A stretch of 5,245 nucleotides of DNA from Geobacter sp. UBA698 (lineage in GTDB: Bacteria > Desulfobacterota > Desulfuromonadia > Geobacterales > Pseudopelobacteraceae). Location of the stretch: positions 1 to 5,245 of the forward strand of contig DBMM01000082.1 of the NCBI GenBank assembly GCA_002298925.1, given 5' to 3'. This document shows, piece by piece, positions 1 to 5,183 of the stretch (the first letter of the stretch is position 1; each line of letters starts with the position of its first letter). Under the pieces are notes generated by a model. The model worked only from the letters and a program-made list of their open reading frames with translations. It had not been told where the DNA came from and did no database searches. A program made the translations under genes and the position numbers.

Positions 1-146
1 TTCTCAGTCTTCATTTCACCGGCGGGGGTTACGGTAGTAGACTCAGTCTTAGTCTTTTCGTCAGACTTCACTTCAGCTGCGCAAACAATACCAGCGAAAG
101 AAACGGCGACGAGAGCAGCAACGAGAGTAGACAGAACTTTTTTCAT
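1..146 (-). CDS. Small exported protein, 5' part only (C-terminus lies off the left edge)
   Basis: Reading the minus strand from the ATG at 146-144 gives 48 residues with no stop before the window edge, so the gene is partial. Residues 1-24 form a classical Sec signal: MKK followed by a hydrophobic run, ending in CAA before Glu25, which suits signal peptidase I. Cys22 is not in a good lipobox. The mature part seen so far (from about residue 25) is short, charged and rich in Lys, Glu, Thr and Ser, with low complexity and no domain. A strong ribosome binding site, AGGAGG (complement of 155-160), lies 8 bases before the start and fixes it. The gene is divergent from the stress cassette across a gap of about 400 bases. 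Similar short exported Thr/Lys-rich proteins are common in Geobacter-like genomes, but I assign no function. Confidence 0.8.
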   Translation of the reverse strand, partial: MKKVLSTLVAALVAVSFAGIVCAAEVKSDEKTKTESTTVTPAGEMKTE

Positions 147-159
147 TTGGACATCCTCC

Positions 160-435
160 TAAGTAAGTTGTTTGTAATTAATATGCACAGATGATGCCAA
201 TCCCATAAACCACCAAAACACACTGATTTTACGTATAAACCATTAAATCAGCAAGGCCGTTCAGCAAAAATGCCGCCCGATATACTCCAATGCATACCTT
301 ATTTACGGCAAGGCTCAGATTCAGGAGCAGATTCGGAAACAAAAATATTGCCCTGAAATTATTATAGACAGGTTCATTATTCGACCACCCTTACAGAATT
401 GTTGTATTTTTTTCATTTTTCCAGGCTAACAAGCC
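160..435. other. AT-rich divergent intergenic region, no gene seen
   Basis: This stretch separates the divergent small exported-protein gene from the BON gene and its promoter. I see no open frame with a start, ribosome binding site and recognisable protein on either strand. For the leftward gene the best -35 candidate is TTGGCA (complement of 195-200), but no good -10 follows at proper spacing, so its promoter stays unassigned. A minus-strand TATAAT (complement of 361-366) has no matching -35. A T-rich patch at about 405-420 lies just before the rightward promoter and could act as an UP-like element, which is inference only. Confidence 0.6.
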
Positions 436-463
436 TTGACATTATGTATTAGTGCACAATAAT
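436..463 (+). promoter_or_regulatory. Sigma70-like promoter for the BON/CsbD cassette
   Basis: A perfect -35 box TTGACA (436-441) is separated by 16 bases from AATAAT (458-463), which matches five of six bases of the -10 consensus. Transcription would start near 470, leaving a leader of about 88 bases before the BON start at 558. A short inverted repeat, AGGCT-AACA-AGCCT (423-436), abuts and overlaps the first base of the -35 box, and GTGCAC (452-457) is palindromic within the spacer. Either could be an operator, but neither matches a site I can name. Confidence 0.6.
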
Positions 464-557
464 TAATAAGCGGATTGAGGTTGGGGAGTGGAAATAAAAA
501 TTCACCCAGATTGAGTTACAATCGGATGAATTCACATCGAAGAAAGGAGAACAAATC

Positions 558-872
558 ATGAAAAAACTGCAACTATTTGTAAAACTGTTGGTCTGTATCG
601 GTCTGATAACCGCATTCATGGGGTGCGCATCCACGCAGAAAAAATCAAGTGCCGGCGAGTATGTCGATGACACGGTCATTACAACCAAAGTGAAAGCTGC
701 AATCTTTGATGAACCAGCGTTGAAACTACTTCAGATTAACGTCAAGACATTCAAAGGCGAAGTACAGTTAAGCGGTTTTGTTGATTCACAGGCGAGTATC
801 AGTAAAGCGGGAGAGGTTGCGAGAAGTGTTAACGGTGTCAGATCGGTAAAAAATGACCTCATTGTTAAATAA
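558..872 (+). CDS. BON-domain lipoprotein (OsmY-like)
   Basis: The 104-residue product has a short basic N-terminus, a hydrophobic segment (residues 5-21) and Cys23 after Phe-Met-Gly. This resembles a lipobox, although the -3 position is Phe rather than the usual Leu. Residues about 37-104 form one BON domain: an N-terminal helix with the DDTVITTKVKAAIF pattern, then strands around GEVQLSGFV (68-75) and the closing GVRSVKNDLIV (93-103). BON proteins are envelope proteins thought to bind phospholipid or stabilise membranes under osmotic stress; OsmY and DolP are known members with two domains, while this one has a single domain. The start is fixed by AAGGAG (544-549), 8 bases upstream. It is the first gene after the promoter at 436-463 and is followed 70 bases later by the CsbD-like gene, consistent with a stress cassette. 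The family call is firm. The exact role, and whether the lipid anchor goes to the inner or outer membrane, are not shown. Confidence 0.9.
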   Translation: MKKLQLFVKLLVCIGLITAFMGCASTQKKSSAGEYVDDTVITTKVKAAIFDEPALKLLQINVKTFKGEVQLSGFVDSQASISKAGEVARSVNGVRSVKNDLIVK

Positions 873-942
873 CCACAACGGGCAATCCGGGCATCCATTC
901 TGAAACCTCTCACAAACCGCAAGCAAATAATAAGGAGACAAC

Positions 943-1131
943 ATGATGAACAAGCTTGAATTCAAAGGGACATGGAATGAAGTGCAAGGCAAGCTCAAAC
1001 AGAAGTATGCCCAGCTCACGGACGATGACCTTCTTTATGCGGAAGGGAAGCATGACGAGTTGGTTGGTCGCCTGGAGAAGAAGCTGGGCAAGACGAAGGA
1101 AGAAGTCCTCAAGATCCTCGGCGAGCTATAG
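943..1131 (+). CDS. CsbD family stress protein (UPF0337, YjbJ-like)
   Basis: The 62-residue protein is highly charged, has no signal peptide, and matches the CsbD pattern. An N-terminal FKGTWNEVQGKLKQKY block (residues 7-22) is followed by a LTDDDLLYAEGKHDELVGRL block (25-44) and a Lys-rich helical tail (45-62). CsbD proteins are small cytoplasmic helical proteins of unknown biochemistry; the Bacillus gene is controlled by sigma-B and E. coli YjbJ is abundant in stress and stationary phase. AAGGAG at 932-937 precedes two adjacent ATG codons at 943 and 946. The second gives the better 8-base spacing and the usual MN start, so the true protein may be 61 residues. It lies between the BON lipoprotein and a tiny membrane-protein gene on the same strand. 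Family assignment is confident; function rests on family and context. Confidence 0.92.
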   Translation: MMNKLEFKGTWNEVQGKLKQKYAQLTDDDLLYAEGKHDELVGRLEKKLGKTKEEVLKILGEL

Positions 1132-1213
1132 AAGCCCTCTGCAGGCTCATGACAAACTGTTGCGGGATCGATCTGAGTCAGCACGCAGCGACCCAGCGCA
1201 ATTGACCTTATCC

Positions 1214-1222
1214 AAAGGAGGT
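1214..1222 (+). promoter_or_regulatory. Ribosome binding site deciding the tiny ORF at 1227
   Basis: AAAGGAGGT lies immediately upstream of the ATG at 1227. This near-perfect anti-16S match is the strongest in the cassette and supports translation of a gene too short for ordinary ORF calling. The 4-base spacing is slightly tight. Confidence 0.75.
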
Positions 1223-1226
1223 TCCA

Positions 1227-1373
1227 ATGTTGTGGACGATCGTTGTAATACTGCTCGTTTTGTGGCTGCTGGGGCTGGTGACCAGCTATACGCTGGGAGG
1301 AGTGATCCATATCCTGCTGGTGATTGCCATTGTCATTGTGGTGATCAACCTCCTCCAGGGGCGTAGATCCTAG
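1227..1373 (+). CDS. lmo0937 family (DUF5670-like) two-helix membrane protein
   Basis: This 48-residue ORF starts at ATG 1227 and ends at TAG 1371-1373. It opens MLWTIVVILLVLWLLGLV, then has SYTLGGVIHIL and a second hydrophobic run ending NLLQGRRS. The layout is two membrane helices (about residues 3-19 and 25-42) joined by a short YTLGG turn, with a basic tail on the inner side. That matches the tiny lmo0937-type membrane proteins, which occur widely in bacteria, often next to CsbD or other stress genes; their biochemical role is unknown. The ribosome binding site at 1214-1222 is very strong. The gene follows the CsbD-like gene by 95 bases and precedes the Met-rich gene by 42 bases on the same strand. 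A longer ORF in another frame overlaps it (956-1366) but is a Ser/Arg-rich shadow with no family resemblance. Confidence 0.88.
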   Translation: MLWTIVVILLVLWLLGLVTSYTLGGVIHILLVIAIVIVVINLLQGRRS

Positions 1374-1415
1374 GTGTAAAAACACAAAACAACATTTTCT
1401 ACAAGGAGAACAAAC

Positions 1416-1970
1416 ATGATGCCTAGAACCCGACCTGCGGCAATCTTCACCGCTTTGAAGAAAATCATGCTTGCTTTCACCATGGTCACACTGTTCGCTC
1501 TTCCCGCATTTGCGGCGGATGCGCCGGCACACGACATGAAAGCGAAGAAGAAGCAGATGATGAAACAGAATCCTGAGCTGAAGAAGGAAATGATGAAAAA
1601 TCCTCACCATGTGCTGGCGATGGCCTATCGGATGAACCTCGTATCTTTCGGCAAGGCACTCAAAAACGTGGCGCAACAAGGGGAAATGGTACCCCAGGAC
1701 TTTGCGCGTACGACTATCGATGAAATGAAGCGGAGCTCGGAGCTGATGGAAAAACATCACGCCGTCTGCCTACAGACTATGTCGGCTGACATGAAGTCGA
1801 AAATGGGCGATATGCCGAAGATGATGGATGAGCATATGGCCAACGTGAAGACCCACCTGGGGCATCTGGATGATCTGGCCAAAAACGAAAAAATTGATTC
1901 AAAAGACGTTATCAAGCACGTGGATCTGCTCTTCAAGGGGTGTGAAGGAATGGATATGGGAGCAATGTAA
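1416..1970 (+). CDS. Methionine-rich exported protein of unknown family
   Basis: The 184-residue precursor has a signal peptide with a long basic N-region (residues 1-16), a hydrophobic core (17-30) and an Ala-Phe-Ala site before Ala34-Asp35, so a periplasmic location is likely. The mature part looks almost wholly alpha-helical. It is unusually rich in Met (24 in the whole precursor), Lys and His, with MM pairs at 48-49, 59-60 and 136-137, HH pairs at 64-65 and 114-115, and a Met-rich end (GMDMGAM). The only cysteines, Cys118 and Cys176, could form a disulfide. Met/His-rich exported proteins often bind copper or silver, but no known metal-site motif such as a cupredoxin fold or CXXC is visible, so this is inference. 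AAGGAG (1403-1408) supports the start; ATG 1419 is an alternative that changes one residue. The leader AAGGAGAACAAA is the same as that of the BON gene, and the position within the cassette suggests co-expression and an envelope-stress role. I do not recognise the family. Confidence 0.85.
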   Translation: MMPRTRPAAIFTALKKIMLAFTMVTLFALPAFAADAPAHDMKAKKKQMMKQNPELKKEMMKNPHHVLAMAYRMNLVSFGKALKNVAQQGEMVPQDFARTTIDEMKRSSELMEKHHAVCLQTMSADMKSKMGDMPKMMDEHMANVKTHLGHLDDLAKNEKIDSKDVIKHVDLLFKGCEGMDMGAM

Positions 1971-2000
1971 AAAATGAAGCACCGAAAACAACAATGGATG

Positions 2001-2092
2001 TCGGGTGAATCCCGGTGTGCGGCATAGTTCGGATGGAGTCGAAAATCCTTCTGCCGCGGAAGGCATGCGCTGATGGACGGGAAAAATCCGAA
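2001..2092 (+). promoter_or_regulatory. Candidate structured leader upstream of the Thivi_2564-like gene
   Basis: Three stems can be drawn in the 146-base gap before the gene at 2117. First, 2001-2005 pairs with 2011-2015 (CGGG/CCCG plus a T-G pair, 5-base loop). Second, a perfect 7-bp stem joins TTCGGAT (2028-2034) to ATCCGAA (2086-2092). Third, inside it, CCTTC (2047-2051) pairs with GAAGG (2059-2063). The outer stem ends 9 bases before the ribosome binding site at 2101-2107, so folding could affect translation. The segments GGGTGAATCCCGG and ATAGTTCGGATGGAG loosely recall conserved pieces of the FMN riboswitch, but the 5' half of that element is absent, so I do not call it one. There is no poly-T tract for a terminator. 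Confidence 0.35.
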
Positions 2093-2100
2093 ACAAAACA

Positions 2101-2107
2101 GGGAGGT
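2101..2107 (+). promoter_or_regulatory. Ribosome binding site fixing the start at 2117
   Basis: GGGAGGT lies about 10 bases before ATG 2117. It selects this start over the in-frame ATG at 2015, which has no such site and would add 34 hydrophilic residues unlike the family. Confidence 0.7.
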
Positions 2108-2116
2108 GTATCAGAC

Positions 2117-2308
2117 ATGCCATTAATTCAAGTAGTGATTGTCCTGGTTGTGGTTGGTGTTCTTCTCTGGCTTGTTAACAGTTATATTCCGATGGCCGGC
2201 TCCATCAAGACCATCCTGAATGTGGTTGTGATCATTGTTGTGGTTCTGTGGCTCCTGAACGTGTTTGGACTGATAAGTTCTCTCTCCGGCATCCGCGTCG
2301 GGAAGTGA
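2117..2308 (+). CDS. Thivi_2564 family two-helix membrane protein
   Basis: The 63-residue product is almost entirely hydrophobic. Helix one spans about residues 4-20 (IQVVIVLVVVGVLLWLV), followed by the loop NSYIPMAGSIK (21-31), helix two from about 32 to 52 (ILNVVVIIVVVLWLLNVFG), and a short basic tail ending RVGK. The NSYIPM...IKTILN loop and the VVVLWLLNVFG stretch are what I recognise from the Thivi_2564 family of small proteobacterial membrane proteins, whose function is unknown. The start at 2117 is chosen from GGGAGGT at 2101-2107 and from family length. It is the last gene of the cassette, 146 bases after the Met-rich gene, and that gap holds a possible folded leader. It resembles the lmo0937-like gene upstream in size and topology, so both may serve the same envelope function. 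Family call good; function unknown. Confidence 0.85.
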   Translation: MPLIQVVIVLVVVGVLLWLVNSYIPMAGSIKTILNVVVIIVVVLWLLNVFGLISSLSGIRVGK

Positions 2309-2317
2309 CTCGTCATG

Positions 2318-2361
2318 CGGACTACATTCAGCTGACCGGTTTCGAATGTAGGCCCAGTCCG
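2318..2361. repeat. Imperfect inverted repeat (stem-loop) after the cassette
   Basis: CTACATTC (2322-2329) is the exact reverse complement of GAATGTAG (2344-2351), with a 14-base loop. Outside it CGGA (2318-2321) pairs with TCCG (2358-2361) across a 6-base bulge on the right arm. It begins 9 bases after the stop of the Thivi_2564-like gene, so it could protect or end that transcript. There is no T-run after it on either strand, so an intrinsic terminator is not supported. Its right arm overlaps the left edge of the alcohol dehydrogenase fragment, which raises the alternative that it marks a rearrangement junction. Confidence 0.5.
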
Positions 2362-2465
2362 GCAATATGGTGGTGATTATCGGCAGAGGTCCAATCGGGT
2401 TGGCAGCGCTTCTGACGGCGCAATTCCACTCACCTGCGGAAATTCTTCATGGTCGCCCCAGCTGA
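2352..2465 (+). pseudogene. Internal fragment of a zinc-type alcohol dehydrogenase (Rossmann region)
   Basis: One frame from 2352 (just after an in-frame TAG) to TGA 2463-2465 reads AQSGN MVVIIGRGPIGLAALLTAQF HSPAEIL, then unrelated residues. This matches the start of the NAD-binding domain of medium-chain zinc-dependent alcohol dehydrogenases. There the order is a QPGD turn, a VVIIGAGPIGLAA dinucleotide loop, then TAQ(F/L)..PAEI, which leads into the Asp that binds the cofactor ribose. Here the usual Ala of GAGPIG is Arg, and homology stops at about 2444, before that Asp. The catalytic zinc domain and the rest of the Rossmann fold are missing on both sides, so only about 30 of some 350 residues remain. 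The ATG at 2367 has no ribosome binding site and is the internal position usually held by Val or Thr. It lies directly upstream of a broken pyruvate decarboxylase, its natural partner in ethanol formation. The match is from memory of the family. Confidence 0.72.
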
Positions 2466-2487
2466 CAATCACCTGAGGAGTGGCATT

Positions 2488-3425
2488 ATGTCGCATACCG
2501 TCGGAAGTTACCTCGCCACCAGGCTGGCGCAAATTGGCTTGAAGCATCATTTTATGGTGACAGGCGATTACAATCTGGTCCTGCTCGATCAACTGCTGTC
2601 CAACCCTGGATATGCAGCAAATTGGCTGCTCCAACGAGCTCAACGCTTCATTTGCCGCCGAGGGCTATGCTCGCGCCAATGGTGCGGCAGCCTGTATCGT
2701 CACTTTCAGCGTGGGGGCGCTCTCCGCATTTAACGGCACTGGTGGCGCCTATGCCGAAAACTTGCCGGTGATCCTCATTTCGGGAGGCCCCAATTGCACC
2801 TCCGGCAATCGTCCCCGCAATGGGCAAACTGACCCGTAACGAGTTGGTCCGACAGGTGCAGGCGCTGCTCACGGCGAAGTCGACGCTACTGGTCGAAACG
2901 GGAGACTCCTGGTTCAACGGCATGTACATGACGTTACCCCGTGGCGCCAGTTTCGAGATCGAGATGCAGTGGGGGCACATCGGTTGGTCGGTACCAGCCG
3001 CATTCGGCTACGCCCTGGCAGCACCGCAGCGCCAGTTAATTGCCATGATCGGCGACGGAGCGTTCCAGCTTACCGCACAGGAAGTCGCGCAGATGATCCT
3101 TTACAAGTTGCCGGTCATTATTTTCCTGATCAACAACCGGGGCTATACCATCGAGGTAGAAATCCATGATGGTCCCTATAACAACATCAAGAACTGGGAC
3201 TATGCCGGCCTGATCGATGTTTTCAATGCGGGCAGCGGAAACGGCAAAGGCCTGCGTGCAAGCACCGGAGATGAGCTCGCTGTTGCCATCCAGCAGGCCA
3301 AACAGAATACTAAGGGTCCCACCTTGATCGAATGCGCGATTGACCGTGACGACTGTAACCGGCAACTGATTTCCTGGGGTCGTCGCGTCGCCACGGCCAA
3401 TGCACGACCACCAACCGGCAGTTGA
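2488..3425 (+). pseudogene. pdc: Broken pyruvate decarboxylase (frameshift plus internal deletion)
   Basis: Intact enzymes (about 560 residues) use thiamine diphosphate and Mg to turn pyruvate into acetaldehyde and CO2. ATG 2488 with GAGGAG (2475-2480) starts SHTVGSYLATRLAQIGLKHH, and Asp27 (Zymomonas numbering) is present in TGDYNLVLLDQLL. Near 2601-2611 an extra base breaks the frame. The +1 frame then continues with CSNELNASFAAEGYARA, including catalytic Glu50, as far as LISGGPN at 2794. There about 250 residues are missing, including the His113-His114 pair and the middle domain. The third frame, from about 2797 to the stop at 3423-3425, carries the complete thiamine-diphosphate domain: ETGDSWFN, MQWGHIGWSVP, GDG (3051-3059) to NN with 24 residues between, and the Glu473 equivalent at 3153-3155. 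Both lesions shift frame, so no active enzyme can be made. Indolepyruvate or phenylpyruvate decarboxylase is a less likely origin. The alcohol dehydrogenase scrap just upstream supports a former ethanol module. Confidence 0.9.
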
Positions 3426-3461
3426 TTCGGAATCTTAATTCAAGAAAAAAGGAGGATAGTC

Positions 3462-5183
3462 ATGCCTGAGACTGGATCGCCTTTTTCAGGACCGATGCCT
3501 CCGGCCGGAAATCAGAATCGAAAAGTCGCCATTTTTGGAGGAGGAATAGCGGGCCTGAGCACCGCCCATGAACTGATTCGTCTCGGCTATGTCGTGCAAG
3601 TCTACGAAGCGAATGGGGAAGCAGGCGGGTTCTTTCGCAGCGCTCGCTTGTCCGAAAATGGCAAGACCCCCTCCGAGTATTCCTGGCATGGCATGGGACC
3701 CTGGTATCACAATGCGTTTGACCTCATGCAGCAGATTCCGTTTGATGAGAAGGGCAGCATCTATGACCGCGCACTTTCGCGTCCCATCAACTTTGGCATC
3801 TTTCCCAATCAGGGTGATGCGCAGTTTTTCGACCAGGGCGTCCGCAGCATCCCCAAGATGTTCGAAATGTCCAACTGGGACTGGGTAAAGGGCTCATGGT
3901 TGATGTTCAAGACCTGGGGCTCCCATCGGCGCACCGAGGTGTATTACTCGACCCTGAATGCGGCCGAGCAATGGAAAGCGGTTTTGAGTGAACGATGCTA
4001 TACTACTTGGAGGTCCTGTTTTGGCCCTTGGATCGGCTCGGATTGGGTCAGGGTCTCACTGCACACCGCCGGTCAATTTTTTTGCAAACTATTTATCAGC
4101 CGGCCCGCGCATCATCATCCAGCTGATTCGGATGGGCCGGCCTGGATGCACGGTGCGGGCGATGGATGGCTTCTTTTGCGGGGTCCCAGCAGCGAGTTCT
4201 GGTTTGACCGGTGGGTGCGGGACATGATTGCCAAGGGAGTAGATTTTTTTTGGGAAGCGCCTCTCGAAAAGCTTCATTTTGATGGTTCCACCATCCTTTC
4301 GGCTGAACTCGCAGGGGGAACCCCAGTACAGGCCGACCTATACGTGGTAGCCACGGACCCCTTTTCCTCCGCCCAAATCTTCGCACGTACCCCAGAGCTT
4401 GAGCAGGAACGGGAACTCAAATTATTTCGGCCTCTGATCCAGGATGGGCCCCACACCCAGGTATCGTTTCGGATTGCCTTCGCCGAAGCCATCCGGTTTC
4501 CGCGCGAGCGCACCGCCGTGGTGCTGGCGGACTCCGAATTCAATTTGACACTGTTTGCCGAAGAGCAGATCTGGAGGCCGGAGGTCGACCTCGGGGAAAA
4601 CGTAAAATCCCTGTGGACCGGGACTTCTTGCGTGAGTACGGTTCCCGGCCGAATTCATCACCTTCCGGTCAAGTTCTGCAGCAAAGAACAGTTTCTGGAA
4701 GAAGTTATTGAACAAATATTGAATTGCCAATCACTCGACGCTCTTATTCGGGAAGCAAATGGCGGCAGAAGACTGCGGACCTTTCCCATTCTCAGAGCCG
4801 AAGTTTGGCACGAGTGGCGGTTTGGTCCGGAAGGCATCCAACCCTTGCATCCCAAGTGGGTCACTACCACTCATACCCAGGCTTACTTGCCCAACCAAAC
4901 CACGTCAATTTCCAATCTCTTTCTGGCTGGCGCTCACACCAAAACGTCCGCCGACGTTTGGAGCATCGAAGGCGCGGTGGAAAGCGGAAGGTTGGCCGCC
5001 AAAGGAATCGATCCCCGGGTTCGGGTTATTGGCCAATACAAGCCGCTCTGGCTGGAGTTTCTAAAGATTTTGAACGACGCTTGTTATGGGATTGGGGCTC
5101 CGCATTTTTTGAATCTCTTCCTGGGGGCGCTTGTCATTGTAATTATTGTGATCACGTTGGTGGCAGACTACCGATTCATTTAG
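3462..5183 (+). CDS. FAD-dependent oxidoreductase, phytoene desaturase/amine oxidase-like, with C-terminal membrane anchor
   Basis: The 573-residue product begins with a short polar, Pro-rich leader (1-20). A dinucleotide-binding fold follows: KVAIFGGGIAGLSTAHEL (21-38) with GxGxxG at 26-31, Glu49 for the ADP ribose, and EAGG (53-56), as in phytoene desaturases, protoporphyrinogen oxidases and flavin amine oxidases. The C-terminal FAD motif is NLFLAGAHTKTSADVWSIEG (485-504), then AVESGRLAA. Between lie a substrate region rich in Trp, Phe and His (140-250, with HHH at 217-219) and DLYVVATDP (292-300), typical of the family. Residues about 549-567 form one transmembrane helix ending in DYRFI, so the enzyme is probably a tail-anchored membrane protein. 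At 573 residues it is longer than usual squalene/phytoene enzymes (about 420-500). AAAAGGAGG (3447-3455) fixes the start. No carotenoid or hopanoid gene is nearby, so the substrate is unknown; a lipid-like one fits the anchor. The gene is intact, unlike its left neighbours. Confidence 0.87.
   Translation: MPETGSPFSGPMPPAGNQNRKVAIFGGGIAGLSTAHELIRLGYVVQVYEANGEAGGFFRSARLSENGKTPSEYSWHGMGPWYHNAFDLMQQIPFDEKGSIYDRALSRPINFGIFPNQGDAQFFDQGVRSIPKMFEMSNWDWVKGSWLMFKTWGSHRRTEVYYSTLNAAEQWKAVLSERCYTTWRSCFGPWIGSDWVRVSLHTAGQFFCKLFISRPAHHHPADSDGPAWMHGAGDGWLLLRGPSSEFWFDRWVRDMIAKGVDFFWEAPLEKLHFDGSTILSAELAGGTPVQADLYVVATDPFSSAQIFARTPELEQERELKLFRPLIQDGPHTQVSFRIAFAEAIRFPRERTAVVLADSEFNLTLFAEEQIWRPEVDLGENVKSLWTGTSCVSTVPGRIHHLPVKFCSKEQFLEEVIEQILNCQSLDALIREANGGRRLRTFPILRAEVWHEWRFGPEGIQPLHPKWVTTTHTQAYLPNQTTSISNLFLAGAHTKTSADVWSIEGAVESGRLAAKGIDPRVRVIGQYKPLWLEFLKILNDACYGIGAPHFLNLFLGALVIVIIVITLVADYRFI

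Noticed and set aside
956..1366. 136-codon plus-strand ORF overlapping the CsbD-like and lmo0937-like genes
   Set aside because: The translation is Ser/Arg-rich with no family resemblance and no ribosome binding site of its own; two recognisable genes with strong sites occupy the same bases in other frames.
1374..1385. GTGT-AAAA-ACAC hairpin after the lmo0937-like gene as a terminator
   Set aside because: The 4-bp stem is weak and is not followed by a T-run.
1035..1760. 241-codon minus-strand ORF across the cassette
   Set aside because: It is a His/Arg-rich shadow of the Met-rich, lmo0937-like and CsbD-like genes, with no signal or domain.
2001..2092. Calling the leader a true FMN riboswitch
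   Set aside because: Only two short pieces resemble the 3' half, the conserved 5' half is absent, and the downstream gene is not a flavin gene.
2015..2116. Upstream start that would lengthen the Thivi_2564-like protein by 34 residues
   Set aside because: No ribosome binding site at 2015, the added residues are unlike the family, and GGGAGGT at 2101-2107 clearly serves ATG 2117.
2449..2733. Reading 2449-2733 as a real 94-residue protein
   Set aside because: Its first 13 residues lie before the pdc ribosome binding site and its last third is out of frame with the pyruvate decarboxylase homology; it is part of the broken gene.
2309..3425. Insertion sequence or other mobile element as the cause of the gene wreckage
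   Set aside because: No transposase fragment, terminal inverted repeats with target duplication, or integrase site can be seen; the damage looks like deletions and a single-base indel.
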